This document shows positions 1 to 6,058 of a DNA stretch of 6,061 bases, in pieces. The stretch covers positions 1-6,061 of the forward strand of contig JACQDO010000424.1 of NCBI GenBank assembly GCA_016201085.1, written 5' to 3'. The stretch is from Hyphomicrobiales bacterium. Its GTDB lineage: Bacteria > Pseudomonadota > Alphaproteobacteria > Rhizobiales > Xanthobacteraceae. Every line of letters starts with the position of its first letter. The first letter of the stretch is position 1. Below the pieces are notes generated by a model that searched no databases, had not been told where the DNA came from, and was given only the letters and a program-made list of their open reading frames with translations. Position numbers and translations under genes: made by a program.

Positions 1-543
1 CAGCGCCTTCGCCACCAGCTCCTTGCCGGTGCCGGATTCGCCGGAGATCATCACGGTCAAATCGGTCTGCATCAGCCGCGCCAGCACGCGGTAGATTTCC
101 TGCATCGCCGGCGAGCGGCCGACCAGCGGAATGGCGTCGAAGTCCTCGGTCTTGGCGACCGCCGGCCGCTTTTCTTTCGGCTCGGCGAGCGCGCGTCCGA
201 CAATGGCGATCAGTTCCTTGAGATCGAACGGCTTCGGCAGATATTCGTAGGCGCCGCGCTCGGAGGCGCGGATCGCGGTCATGAAGGTGTTCTGCGCGCT
301 CATCACGATGATCGGCAGATCGGGGCGCGCCTTGCGGATGCGCGGGATCAGATCGAAGGCGTTCTCGTCCGGCATCACCACGTCGGTGATCACCAGATCG
401 CCGTCGCCCTGGCTGATCCAGCGCCACAGCGTGGCGGCATTGCCGGTCGAGCGCACTTCGTATCCGGCGCGCGAGAGAGCCTGATTGAGGACGGTGCGGA
501 TCGCGGCATCGTCATCGGCAACCAATATGCTTCCGGTCGGCAT
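1..543 (-). CDS. ntrC: NtrC nitrogen response regulator, 5' part (first 181 codons)
   Basis: This is the N-terminal part of NtrC (NRI), the DNA-binding response regulator that, when phosphorylated by NtrB, activates sigma-54 promoters of nitrogen-assimilation genes in the cytoplasm. My translation gives a receiver domain at about residues 4-120, with the acidic pocket D10-D12, phospho-acceptor D54 in TDVVMP and the conserved lysine K104 in LPKPF. A linker follows, and then the start of the AAA+ sigma-54 interaction domain from about residue 138 ([11 protein letters not shown]), with Walker A GESGTGKE at 168-175. The rest of the AAA+ domain and the helix-turn-helix domain lie beyond the window edge; nothing suggests truncation in the genome. 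The ATG at 543 is 9 bases after the ntrB stop. A GAGG (551-554) overlapping that stop codon sits 7 bases upstream as its ribosome binding site, so it is probably co-transcribed with ntrB. The receiver and Walker A residues make the call firm. Confidence 0.96.
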   Translation of the reverse strand, partial: MPTGSILVADDDAAIRTVLNQALSRAGYEVRSTGNAATLWRWISQGDGDLVITDVVMPDENAFDLIPRIRKARPDLPIIVMSAQNTFMTAIRASERGAYEYLPKPFDLKELIAIVGRALAEPKEKRPAVAKTEDFDAIPLVGRSPAMQEIYRVLARLMQTDLTVMISGESGTGKELVAKAL

Positions 544-552
544 CGTACGGCC

Positions 553-1698
553 TCACGAGCTCGGGAGGGGCGAGGCATCGTCCGATGCACCCCCCTCGCC
601 GCTGTAAATGGGCATCAGTACGCGAAACACCGTCCGGCGCGGTTGCGATTCGCATTCGATGATGCCGCCATGGTCGCCCACGATCTTGGCCACCAGCGCC
701 AGGCCCAGCCCGCTGCCCGACTGCTTGGTGGTGACGAAGGGATCGAACAGATGCGGCATGAGATCTTCCGGCACGCCCGGACCGTTGTCCTTGACGCTGA
801 ATTCGAGCGGCAGCGACACGCGCGCCTTGCTGCCGGGCACCGACAGCCGCACGCCGGGGCGGAACGCGGTGGCGAGATGAATCTCGCCGTCAATGACGCC
901 TTCGCCGATCGCCTCGCAGGCGTTCTTCACCAGATTGAGAAACACCTGAACAAGCTGATCGCGATTGGCCAGCACCGGCGGCAGCGAGGGATCGTACTCC
1001 TCGACGAATTTGATGTGGCGGGCAAAGCCCGACTGCGCCAGGCGTTTGACGTGGTCGAGCACGACATGGATGTTGACCGGCGCGCGGCCGACCGGGCGCT
1101 CGTCGGCGAACACCTCCATGCGGTCGACCAGCTTCACGATGCGGTCGGTCTCGTCGCAGATCAGCTTGGTGAGCTGGCGATCGTCGTCGCCGGCCGATTG
1201 TTCGAGCAGTTGCGCCGCGCCGCGAATGCCCGACAGCGGATTCTTGATCTCATGCGCCAGCATGGCGGCGAGCGCGATCACCGAACGGGCGGCGCCGCGA
1301 TGCGTGAGCTGGCGATCCATCTTGTCGGCGATGGTACGTTCCTGCAGCATCACCACCACGTGCTCGGGAAATTCAACGAGCGGTCCGACATAGAGATCGA
1401 CCAGCCGTTCGCCCGGATTGCGCGGGGTCGCCAGATCGACCTTGTATTCGTTCACCGCCGAACCGCGCTGGCGCACCTGCTCGATCAGCGTGAGCAAGGG
1501 CGAGCCGAACGGCACCAGATCGCGCAACATGTGCCGGCGCAGCATCGGGATCGAGGCTTCGAAGAACTGCTCGGCCGCCACGTTGGCATCGGCGATCTTG
1601 CCGTCCGGCGAAACCATGATCACCGGATGCGGCAGCGCATGCAGCATGGCGTCGGCCGGCGTGCTGATGCTGGCGGAGACGGCCTGGGCGCGGCTCAT
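553..1698 (-). CDS. ntrB: NtrB nitrogen sensor histidine kinase
   Basis: A 381-residue two-component kinase/phosphatase (NtrB, NRII/GlnL) that sets the phosphorylation of NtrC. In the family it is controlled by PII protein according to nitrogen status. It has no membrane segment, fitting the cytoplasmic NtrB type. An N-terminal PAS-like domain spans about residues 18-125 ([16 protein letters not shown]). The dimerisation/phospho-acceptor helix has the H box [19 protein letters not shown] with H149. The ATPase domain shows the N box [11 protein letters not shown] (N255, N259), the G1 box DNGPGVP (304-310), an F-box region [10 protein letters not shown] and the G2 box GSGLGLAL (328-335). All catalytic motifs are intact. 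The ATG at 1698 shares ATGA with the dusB stop, implying translational coupling, and ntrC follows after 9 bases. The last 15 or so residues, rich in Gly, Ser and Asp, look like a disordered tail. Confidence 0.97.
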   Translation of the reverse strand: MSRAQAVSASISTPADAMLHALPHPVIMVSPDGKIADANVAAEQFFEASIPMLRRHMLRDLVPFGSPLLTLIEQVRQRGSAVNEYKVDLATPRNPGERLVDLYVGPLVEFPEHVVVMLQERTIADKMDRQLTHRGAARSVIALAAMLAHEIKNPLSGIRGAAQLLEQSAGDDDRQLTKLICDETDRIVKLVDRMEVFADERPVGRAPVNIHVVLDHVKRLAQSGFARHIKFVEEYDPSLPPVLANRDQLVQVFLNLVKNACEAIGEGVIDGEIHLATAFRPGVRLSVPGSKARVSLPLEFSVKDNGPGVPEDLMPHLFDPFVTTKQSGSGLGLALVAKIVGDHGGIIECESQPRRTVFRVLMPIYSGEGGASDDASPLPSS

Positions 1699-2750
1699 GC
1701 GGCGGCCCTCCAGGCGAAATCGTCATAGGCATCGGCCAGCAGGCGGCGCGCCTGCGCCGGCTGTTCGGCGGTCAGCACGCGGGAGCGATGGCGTTTGAGC
1801 AGTTCGCTTGAGACGCCGGCGCTGGTGGCGGCGCAATCGAGCGCCCAGGCCAGATGCTTGCGGGCGTGGCGGCGGCCGATTGTCATGCCGTGATGTTCGA
1901 TCATCTCGTCGTACAGCGCATCGGTCAGTGCCAGTTGTTCCGCGAGCGGCGGCGTCGTTTCGCGCACGCCGGTCGCCAGATAGCGCGCCACCTGCCCCGG
2001 GAACCAGGGCCGGCCTTGCGCCGCGCGTCCGACCATCACCGCGTCGGCGCCGGAGGCGACCAGCGCGCGGGTGGCGTCGTCGAACGAACGAATGTCGCCA
2101 TTGACCGCGACCGGGATAGCGACGGCCTGTTTCACCGCGCGCACCGCCGCCCAATCGGCGCCGCCATCGAAGAACTGACAGCGGGCGCGGCCATGCACGG
2201 TGATCATGCGCACGCCGGCGTCTTGCGCGCGCCGCGCCAGCTCCGGCGCATTGATGTTGGCCGTGTCCCAGCCGAGCCGCATCTTGAGCGTCACCGGCAC
2301 CTGAGCGGCGCCGACCGTGGCCTCGATCAGGCCGAGCGCGTGATCGAGATCGCGCATCAGCGCCGAGCCGGCGGCGCCGTTGGTGACCTGCTTGGACGGG
2401 CAGCCCATGTTGATATCGACGATCTGCGCGCCTTGCGCCGTGGCGATGCGGGCGCCTTCCGCCATCCAATGCGGCTCACAACCGGCGAGCTGCACCACCT
2501 GGATGGCGACGCCGCGTCCCTGACTGCGTGTGCGTGCCTCGCGCTGGCCCTCGGCCAGGTAAGCACTGGCAATCATTTCCGATACCACCAGCCCTGCCCC
2601 CAGCCGCTCGGCCAGGCGACGGAACGGCGCGTCGGTGATCCCCGACATCGGGGCCAAAATTACGCGGTTTGGCACAGACACCGCGCCAATCGATAGCGGC
2701 ACCGCCGGAAACGGAGGGTTTTCACCCGTATTGGACCGATTGCCTACCAT
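1695..2750 (-). CDS. dusB: tRNA-dihydrouridine synthase DusB (NifR3)
   Basis: A 351-residue FMN-dependent enzyme that reduces specific uridines of tRNA to dihydrouridine using NADPH; it is historically called NifR3 because it heads ntrBC operons. The TIM-barrel part shows the family landmarks: [12 protein letters not shown] (33-44, FMN site), the QLAG strand (87-90), DINMGCPSK with catalytic Cys C117, LKMRLGW with K156, TVHGRAR with H186, VNGDI with N218, and the FMN phosphate-binding segment [11 protein letters not shown] (239-249). The C-terminal helical tRNA-binding domain (about 265-345) contains [12 protein letters not shown]. Length is normal for DusB. The ATG at 2750 is supported by AAGGA at 2758-2762 (7-base spacing) and leaves a short extra N-terminus before the conserved barrel. 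It is the first gene of the dusB-ntrB-ntrC operon, overlapping ntrB by four bases. The residual doubt is only Dus subfamily; synteny with ntrB favours DusB. Confidence 0.96.
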   Translation of the reverse strand: MVGNRSNTGENPPFPAVPLSIGAVSVPNRVILAPMSGITDAPFRRLAERLGAGLVVSEMIASAYLAEGQREARTRSQGRGVAIQVVQLAGCEPHWMAEGARIATAQGAQIVDINMGCPSKQVTNGAAGSALMRDLDHALGLIEATVGAAQVPVTLKMRLGWDTANINAPELARRAQDAGVRMITVHGRARCQFFDGGADWAAVRAVKQAVAIPVAVNGDIRSFDDATRALVASGADAVMVGRAAQGRPWFPGQVARYLATGVRETTPPLAEQLALTDALYDEMIEHHGMTIGRRHARKHLAWALDCAATSAGVSSELLKRHRSRVLTAEQPAQARRLLADAYDDFAWRAAA

Positions 2751-2775
2751 TTAGGCGTCCTTATTCAATGCTCAT

Positions 2776-2803
2776 AGTTTAGACAATTCGGTAGTAAGTG
2801 CAA
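2776..2803 (-). promoter_or_regulatory. Candidate housekeeping promoter for dusB-ntrB-ntrC
   Basis: On the minus strand a TTGCAC box (2798-2803, -35-like) and a TAAACT box (2776-2781, -10-like, 4 of 6 to the consensus) are separated by 16 bases, about 25 bases upstream of the dusB start. The spacing and the position in a short divergent gap make this the best candidate I see. It was found by eye, and alphaproteobacterial promoters are often poor matches to the E. coli consensus. Confidence 0.35.
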
Positions 2804-2813
2804 GTGCTGCACT
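2797..2813. promoter_or_regulatory. Operator-like inverted repeat in the dusB/ispDF divergent region
   Basis: Perfect six-base arms AGTGCA and TGCACT flank a 5-base centre, giving a 17-bp dyad typical in size of a dimeric repressor site. It overlaps the candidate dusB -35 box (2798-2803) and lies just upstream of an AATAAT box (2816-2821) that could be the -10 of ispDF, so a bound protein could affect both directions. The arms run in the opposite sense to the NtrC consensus (TGCACC-N5-GGTGCA), so I do not call it an NtrC site. Function is inferred only from symmetry and position. Confidence 0.35.
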
Positions 2814-2815
2814 GC

Positions 2816-2821
2816 AATAAT
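2816..2821 (+). promoter_or_regulatory. Possible -10 box for the ispDF operon
   Basis: AATAAT matches TATAAT at five of six positions and lies about 58 bases before the ispDF start, next to the inverted repeat. No convincing -35 box sits 16-18 bases upstream, so this is weak. Confidence 0.2.
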
Positions 2822-2864
2822 TTGTTGATTTTCAACGCCTCGGTTAAAGCCAGTGCACCAGTTC

Positions 2865-2868
2865 GGAG
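2865..2868 (+). promoter_or_regulatory. Ribosome binding site that supports the ispDF start at 2879
   Basis: GGAG lies 10 bases before the ATG at 2879. The reading frame stays open upstream to a possible ATG at 2798, but the residues it would add resemble no IspD sequence. The nucleotide-binding motif of the family begins only a few residues after the 2879 ATG. Confidence 0.55.
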
Positions 2869-2878
2869 TGGCCTCCAT

Positions 2879-4069
2879 ATGCCTGATGTTGCCGCCGTTG
2901 TTGTTGCCGCCGGGCGTGGAACTCGCGCCGCGGGCGGCGATCTGCCCAAGCAATTCCGGCGGATCGGCGGCGAAACCATGCTGCGGCGGACGCTGTCCAT
3001 GTTCGTCGCACACGCCAACGTCGGCCGCGTGCAGCCGGTGATTCACTCCGAGGATCTCGCGCTCTATCGTGACGCAGTGGCCGGTATCGATACGCTGGCG
3101 CCTGCTTACGGCGGCGCTACGCGGCAGGCCTCGGTACGTGCCGGCCTGGAAGCACTCAGCGCCAAGCCGCCCGACATCGTGCTGATCCACGACGCGGCGC
3201 GGCCGTTCGCCAGCGCCGCACTGGTGTCGCGCGCGATCGAAGCCGCCGCCGCGACCGGTGCCGCCATCCCGGCGTTACCAGTGACCGACACCGTCAAGAC
3301 CGTCAACATCGACAACATCGTGCAACAGACGCTCGACCGCACCACGCTGCGGCTGGTGCAGACGCCGCAGGGCTTCGACTTCGCCGCGCTGCTCGCCGCG
3401 CATCGCCGCGCCGCCCGCGAGGCCCGTGAGGATTTCACCGACGATGCCGCGCTCGCCGAATGGGTCGGCATGAAAGTCGCGGTGTTTGCCGGCGAGCCCG
3501 GCAACATCAAGATCACCAATGCGGAAGACTTCGCGCGCGCCGAGGCGATGCAGTTCGCCGCGCAATTTACGGAACTTGGCGATGTGCGCACCGGCACCGG
3601 CATCGACGTGCATGCCTTCGGTCCCGGCAATCACGTCACGCTCGGCGGCATCAAAATCGCGCACGGACAGGCGCTGACCGGCCATTCCGACGCCGACGTC
3701 GCGCTGCATGCGCTCACCGATGCCATTCTCGGCGCGCTGGCCGAGGGCGATATCGGCGCGCATTTCCCACCCAGCGATGCGCAATGGCGCGGCGCCGCAT
3801 CCGACCGCTTTCTCAAGTTTGCGGTCGAGCGCGTGATCGCGCGTGGCGGCCGCGTCGCGCATCTCGATCTCACCATTGTGTGCGAGGCGCCGCGCATCGG
3901 GCCGCAGCGCGACGCCATGCGGGCAGCGATAGCCGAGATTGCCGGCATCGATGTGAGCCGGGTGGCGGTGAAGGCGACCACCAGCGAGAAACTCGGCTTC
4001 ACCGGCCGCGGTGAAGGCATCGCGGCTTACGCGACCGCCACGGTGCGGCTGCCGTGGGGTTCGCCATGA
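2879..4069 (+). CDS. ispDF: Bifunctional IspDF: MEP cytidylyltransferase and MEcPP synthase
   Basis: A 396-residue fusion carrying out two non-consecutive steps of the MEP isoprenoid pathway. IspD joins CTP and methylerythritol 4-phosphate to give CDP-ME, and IspF cyclises CDP-ME 2-phosphate to MEcPP. The IspD half (about 1-230) shows the CTP-binding loop [16 protein letters not shown] (10-25, K24), LIHDAARPF (102-110), [13 protein letters not shown] (159-166) and [10 protein letters not shown] (208-217, K211). The IspF half (about 237-392) has the metal ligands D243 and H245 in GIDVHAF and H277, the SDADV motif (270-274), [11 protein letters not shown] and [16 protein letters not shown] (365-380). 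All key residues are present in both halves. Fused IspDF is common in alphaproteobacteria. The start at 2879 is preferred over the in-frame ATG at 2798 because family homology begins right after it and a GGAG precedes it. The stop overlaps pncC as ATGA. Confidence 0.96.
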   Translation: MPDVAAVVVAAGRGTRAAGGDLPKQFRRIGGETMLRRTLSMFVAHANVGRVQPVIHSEDLALYRDAVAGIDTLAPAYGGATRQASVRAGLEALSAKPPDIVLIHDAARPFASAALVSRAIEAAAATGAAIPALPVTDTVKTVNIDNIVQQTLDRTTLRLVQTPQGFDFAALLAAHRRAAREAREDFTDDAALAEWVGMKVAVFAGEPGNIKITNAEDFARAEAMQFAAQFTELGDVRTGTGIDVHAFGPGNHVTLGGIKIAHGQALTGHSDADVALHALTDAILGALAEGDIGAHFPPSDAQWRGAASDRFLKFAVERVIARGGRVAHLDLTIVCEAPRIGPQRDAMRAAIAEIAGIDVSRVAVKATTSEKLGFTGRGEGIAAYATATVRLPWGSP

Positions 4070-4557
4070 CCGAGGCACTGCGCGCCGCCGCCACGGCCGT
4101 GCTGGCGGCCGCCCGCGCGCGCGGCTTGAAAATCGCCACCGCCGAATCCTGCACCGGCGGCCTGGTGGCGGGCGCGCTCACCGAGATCGCCGGCTCGTCC
4201 GACGTGTTCGATCGCGGCTTCGTCACCTATTCGAACACGGCCAAGCAGCAGGTGCTGGGCGTGCCGGCTGATATCTTGCGCGAGCATGGCGCGGTCAGCC
4301 GCGAGACCGCCGAGGCGATGGCGCGCGGCGCGCTCGGCAAGGCAAAGGCCGATGTCGTGGTCGCCATCACCGGCATCGCCGGTCCCGGCGGCGGCGGGCC
4401 CGGCAAGCCGGTCGGGCTGGTGCATTTCGCCGCAGCGTCGCGCGCCGGCAAGCTCACGCATCGTGAGGCGCGCTACGGCGATATCGGGCGCAGCCTGGTG
4501 CGAGAGAAATCCGTGCTGCAAGCGCTGGCGATGCTCAAGGCGCTGGCGGAAAAATGA
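4066..4557 (+). CDS. pncC: CinA C-terminal domain protein / NMN amidohydrolase PncC
   Basis: A 163-residue stand-alone CinA C-terminal domain. The family (PncC) deamidates nicotinamide mononucleotide to nicotinate mononucleotide, recycling NAD breakdown products in the cytoplasm. Visible motifs are [14 protein letters not shown] (23-36, with S28 the expected active-site serine), [14 protein letters not shown] (53-66), [12 protein letters not shown] (75-86) and [12 protein letters not shown] (99-110). The N-terminal MoCF-like domain of full-length CinA is absent, and length is normal for the short form. The ATG at 4066 overlaps the ispDF stop (ATGA) with GGGG six bases upstream. A GTG at 4054, adding four residues, is possible but less likely. 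It overlaps the next gene by ATGA as well. Enzymatic activity is inferred from the family; some members lack demonstrated NMN activity. Confidence 0.92.
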   Translation: MTEALRAAATAVLAAARARGLKIATAESCTGGLVAGALTEIAGSSDVFDRGFVTYSNTAKQQVLGVPADILREHGAVSRETAEAMARGALGKAKADVVVAITGIAGPGGGGPGKPVGLVHFAAASRAGKLTHREARYGDIGRSLVREKSVLQALAMLKALAEK

Positions 4558-4841
4558 AACGCAGCCTTGTCCTTACCATCGCGGCTTTCACAGCGAGCGG
4601 CGCCGCACAATGGCAGCCGGCGCTGGCCTCGACGCCGGTGCCCAGGATCTTTGTCGGCTGCGTGTCGAACGGCGTGTACACAAACGAGGACGGCTATGTC
4701 ATCCGCATACACCAGTCCGGCGGCGCATTGCTGAATCTGTCACAATGGGAAAAGAAAATGTTGCGCATCTCCGGCAATCTGCTGCCGGGGGATAATTTCT
4801 ATCTGACGGCAGCGCCGGTTGTTGTCGGTCCGTGTAAATAA
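4554..4841 (+). CDS. Small exported protein of unknown function (95 aa)
   Basis: I do not recognise this family. It begins with a short basic N-terminus (MKR), then a hydrophobic stretch at about 4-18, and has a likely signal-peptidase I site after A24-L-A26, leaving a mature protein of about 69 residues. The mature part has just two cysteines, C36 and C94 (second-last residue), which could form a disulphide in the periplasm, and a mixed polar/hydrophobic pattern suggestive of a small beta-rich domain. The ATG shares ATGA with the pncC stop, so it is very probably translated from the ispDF-pncC transcript, even though no strong Shine-Dalgarno precedes it. Its stop lies eight bases from the orphan ratA tail, so the two transcription units were once tightly convergent. 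The signal peptide and tight coupling argue that it is a real gene; its role is unknown. Confidence 0.75.
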   Translation: MKRSLVLTIAAFTASGAAQWQPALASTPVPRIFVGCVSNGVYTNEDGYVIRIHQSGGALLNLSQWEKKMLRISGNLLPGDNFYLTAAPVVVGPCK

Positions 4842-4859
4842 AACGACGGCTAGGCCGTC
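4836..4859 (-). terminator. Intrinsic terminator for leftward transcription
   Basis: A 6-bp GC-rich stem (4845-4850 pairing with 4854-4859) closes a 3-base loop. On the minus strand it is followed by GTTTTATTT, a good U-tract. In the plus direction only two Ts follow, so it works best for leftward genes. It overlaps the TAG of the ratA remnant (4850-4852), and its T-tract overlaps the stop of the plus-strand small gene. I infer that it was the original ratA terminator and now serves the inserted membrane-protein gene. Confidence 0.65.
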
Positions 4860-4891
4860 TTGCGCCCGTAAACTTTGTCGGCGCGCTGCTC
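4850..4891 (-). pseudogene. Orphan 3' end of a ratA-like gene (13 codons plus stop)
   Basis: Read on the minus strand, this stretch encodes EQRADKVYGRKTA followed by TAG. The complete ratA gene downstream ends ERRADKVYGRARA followed by TAA, so nine residues match (E, RADKVYG and the final A), and R150 matches too. Several of the nucleotide differences are synonymous (AAA/AAG for Lys, CGC/CGG and CGC/AGA for Arg), as expected of homologous coding ends from two lineages rather than a recent copy. Upstream of the GAG codon the similarity stops, and the sequence becomes the 3' end of the membrane-protein gene. I read it as the host's former ratA C-terminus, cut off by insertion. Confidence 0.75.
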
Positions 4892-4892
4892 G
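4865..4892. repeat. Left copy of a 28-bp direct repeat (att-like)
   Basis: Matches 5612-5639 at 25 of 28 positions in the same orientation. The mismatches are at 4874, 4883 and 4887, and identical runs of nine (CCCGTAAAC) and eight (TTGTCGGC) bases form its core. It lies in the last codons of the ratA remnant and ends at the point where AT-rich DNA begins. The two copies are 747 bp apart. Interpreted as one junction of an integrated segment. Confidence 0.7.
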
Positions 4893-4899
4893 GTTAGGG

Positions 4900-5451
4900 C
4901 TACTTTGGGGCTTGAATACTAGATGGGGTCTTTTGTGTGCTTAATCCGACTATCGAAGCACGCACATCAATCATTCCCCAAATGAACAAAAAAAGTGACG
5001 CCAGAGACATAACGACAGCGATGACGTGCGAGGCCGTATATAGGTTCCTTAAAAATGTCGAGAGACCTGTATCAACTACATATGGCGCTTGAAATATTCT
5101 TTTACGAAAACCCACTCTCGCTGCCGCACAATAGTTTGTCAGGTAAATGAATGCGAGTGCGCCGACACCTGATGCTACGCCTGATGCAAACCACATTAAA
5201 CTGCTCGTAATGTCAGTGACTTGCTTTATTCCGACAACATCCTTTCCAACCAATCCACCTATAAATGCAAGAATCGCAACGGCCGCACCACCGTTCACAA
5301 TAATGCTCGTTTTAACAGTAACCTCAGCTGATTTTGATGCAGCCTCTAAAAATGTTCTATGCAAGCCTGCTTCGCGATCATGCGTTCGCTGCGCTTCTTC
5401 CATTATGATTTTTGCGACATCACGTTCGCGTTCAAAATCTATATCGCTCAC
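4900..5451 (-). CDS. Membrane protein of unknown function, island-borne (183 aa)
   Basis: I do not recognise a named family. From the start chosen here, residues 1-43 are charged and probably helical (FERERDVAKIIMEEAQRTH). Three hydrophobic segments follow at about 46-70 (with NGGAAVAILAF), 82-110 and 139-165, then a short polar tail ending IQAPK. The GTG at 5451 is preferred because AGGAGG (5458-5463) lies six bases upstream. The in-frame GTG at 5457 directly abuts that AGGAGG and is too close. Base and codon use are AT-rich (GAA, AAA, ATA, TTT) and unlike the neighbouring genes, indicating transfer. The stop is eight bases from the left repeat, so the gene fills the island. A role as a phage-defence or stress effector is conceivable for an island cargo of this shape, but nothing in the sequence proves it. 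Confidence 0.72.
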   Translation of the reverse strand: MSDIDFERERDVAKIIMEEAQRTHDREAGLHRTFLEAASKSAEVTVKTSIIVNGGAAVAILAFIGGLVGKDVVGIKQVTDITSSLMWFASGVASGVGALAFIYLTNYCAAARVGFRKRIFQAPYVVDTGLSTFLRNLYTASHVIAVVMSLASLFLFIWGMIDVRASIVGLSTQKTPSSIQAPK

Positions 5452-5457
5452 TGGCAC

Positions 5458-5463
5458 CCTCCT
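5458..5463 (-). promoter_or_regulatory. Perfect Shine-Dalgarno that fixes the membrane-protein start
   Basis: AGGAGG on the minus strand lies 6 bases before the GTG at 5451 and 0 bases before the GTG at 5457. The first spacing is functional and the second is not, so the protein probably starts two codons later than the longest open frame. Confidence 0.7.
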
Positions 5464-5560
5464 ATGAAGGTAGAGTAAACCCTTTGATGCTCAATTAGAG
5501 CTGGATGAAGCTCATCGACAAGAAATGCCTACATCTTCTATTGCTGCTTCCGTAACAGAA

Positions 5561-5591
5561 ATTATATCCGCAGTCGCGATGTGATTTGCAA
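5561..5591 (-). promoter_or_regulatory. Candidate promoter inside the island
   Basis: On the minus strand a perfect TATAAT (5561-5566) is preceded by TTGCAA (5586-5591) at a 19-base spacing, longer than the ideal 17. It lies about 100 bases upstream of the membrane-protein ribosome binding site and just after the ratA stop. The island gene could therefore be transcribed independently, although no terminator separates it from ratA. The remaining DNA between 5464 and 5560 shows only a short hairpin-capable repeat (GATGA/TCATC at 5504-5516) and no gene. Confidence 0.4.
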
Positions 5592-5596
5592 CTTAT

Positions 5597-6058
5597 TTAA
5601 GCCCGCGCTCTCCCGTAAACCTTGTCGGCCCGCCGCTCGAACGCCACGGCGAATTTGCGGAACGCGGTATCGAACATCGCGCCCATCAGCAGCGCCAGCG
5701 TACGGCTGCGGAATTCATAGTCGATGAAGAACTCGACTTCGCAGGCGTTCTCCGCCGTCGGACGAAACGTCCAGCGGTTCTGCAAGCGGCTGAACGGGCC
5801 GTTGAGATATTCCACCAGGATTTTCAGGTTCGGCCGGTCGCACGTGACGCGGCTGGTGAAGGTCTCGCTGACGATCTTGTAGGCCACCGTCATGTCGGCG
5901 ACCAGTACGCTGACGCCCTCGCCTTTGTCGGTGCGGCTCTTCACCCGCAGCGCGCTGCACAGCGGCACGAACAGCGGATATTTATCGACGTCGGCCACCA
6001 GCTCGAACATGTCCGCGGCGGAGTGCCGGACGCGGCGCTTGGAGGAGAATTGCGGCAT
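5597..6058 (-). CDS. ratA: RatA/Coq10-family START-domain protein
   Basis: A complete 153-residue member of the RatA/Coq10 family (SRPBCC/START fold). Two roles are known in the family: Coq10 binds ubiquinone and supports respiratory function, and E. coli RatA is reported to block 70S ribosome assembly. In alphaproteobacteria the Coq10-like role seems more likely, but the sequence alone cannot decide. Landmarks are AADMFELVADVDKYPLFVPLC (14-34), VLVADMTVAYK (51-61), SRVTCDRPN (69-77), LNGPFSRLQNRWTF (85-98), FFIDYEFRS (110-118) and the C-terminal helix MGAMFDTAFRKFAVAFERRADKVYG. Length is normal and no residue looks damaged. The ATG at 6058 gives the standard N-terminus; its ribosome binding site is outside the window. 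The last 13 codons lie in one copy of the duplicated end and may have come with the island, giving AGA and TAA codons unusual for this high-GC DNA. Confidence 0.9.
   Translation of the reverse strand: MPQFSSKRRVRHSAADMFELVADVDKYPLFVPLCSALRVKSRTDKGEGVSVLVADMTVAYKIVSETFTSRVTCDRPNLKILVEYLNGPFSRLQNRWTFRPTAENACEVEFFIDYEFRSRTLALLMGAMFDTAFRKFAVAFERRADKVYGRARA
5612..5639. repeat. Right copy of the 28-bp direct repeat (att-like), inside ratA
   Basis: Partner of 4865-4892 (25 of 28 identical, same orientation; mismatches at 5621, 5630 and 5634). It encodes the ERRADKVYG region of the intact gene, so recombination here keeps the RatA reading frame, as integrative elements that target 3' gene ends usually do. 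The crossover would have fallen in one of the identical runs. Confidence 0.7.

Larger units (their letters stand above)
4893..5611. mobile_element. Small AT-rich island inserted at the 3' end of ratA (possible integrative-element relic)
   Basis: The DNA between the two direct repeats differs visibly from its surroundings. Samples 4921-4980 and 5281-5340 are each 47% G+C by hand count, while 4141-4200 in pncC is 77%. It contains one membrane-protein gene with its own promoter-like and ribosome-binding signals. No integrase, transposase or terminal inverted repeats were seen, so either the segment was mobilised in trans or it is what remains of a larger element. A conserved 3' gene end rebuilt at one junction and an orphan end at the other is the usual footprint of site-specific integration. 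Homologous replacement between ratA ends could give a similar picture. Confidence 0.55.

Noticed and set aside
643..1728. A 361-codon open frame on the plus strand opposite ntrB
   Set aside because: It is a frame shadow in GC-rich DNA. Its translation is Arg/His/Ala-rich with no family motifs, while the minus strand encodes an intact NtrB with every kinase motif.
1854..2696. A 280-codon plus-strand open frame opposite dusB
   Set aside because: Same reasoning: a low-complexity His/Arg-rich shadow of a fully motif-supported DusB.
2854..2870. TGCACCA followed by a weak second arm, resembling an NtrC binding site
   Set aside because: Only one half-site is good. The other arm matches about three of seven positions, so I do not claim autoregulation of ntrBC here.
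2798..2878. N-terminal extension of ispDF from the ATG at 2798
   Set aside because: The extra 27 residues look like translated promoter DNA. The GGAG and family homology support the start at 2879.
3275..4078. A 267-codon minus-strand open frame opposite ispDF
   Set aside because: Shadow of ispDF. Both IspD and IspF active-site motifs are on the plus strand.
4850..4910. Longer ratA similarity extending upstream of the orphan GAG codon
   Set aside because: The codons before GAG read PKVALT and do not match the ratA sequence KFAVAF in register. Similarity ends at the repeat boundary.
5504..5516. Short inverted repeat GATGA-AGC-TCATC in the leader of the island gene
   Set aside because: The stem is only 5 bp and AT-containing, with no T-tract, so it is unlikely to be a terminator or riboswitch on its own.
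4893..5611. Classical insertion sequence
   Set aside because: No transposase frame and no terminal inverted repeats were seen. The flanking repeats are gene-end sequence with mismatches, not a short target-site duplication.
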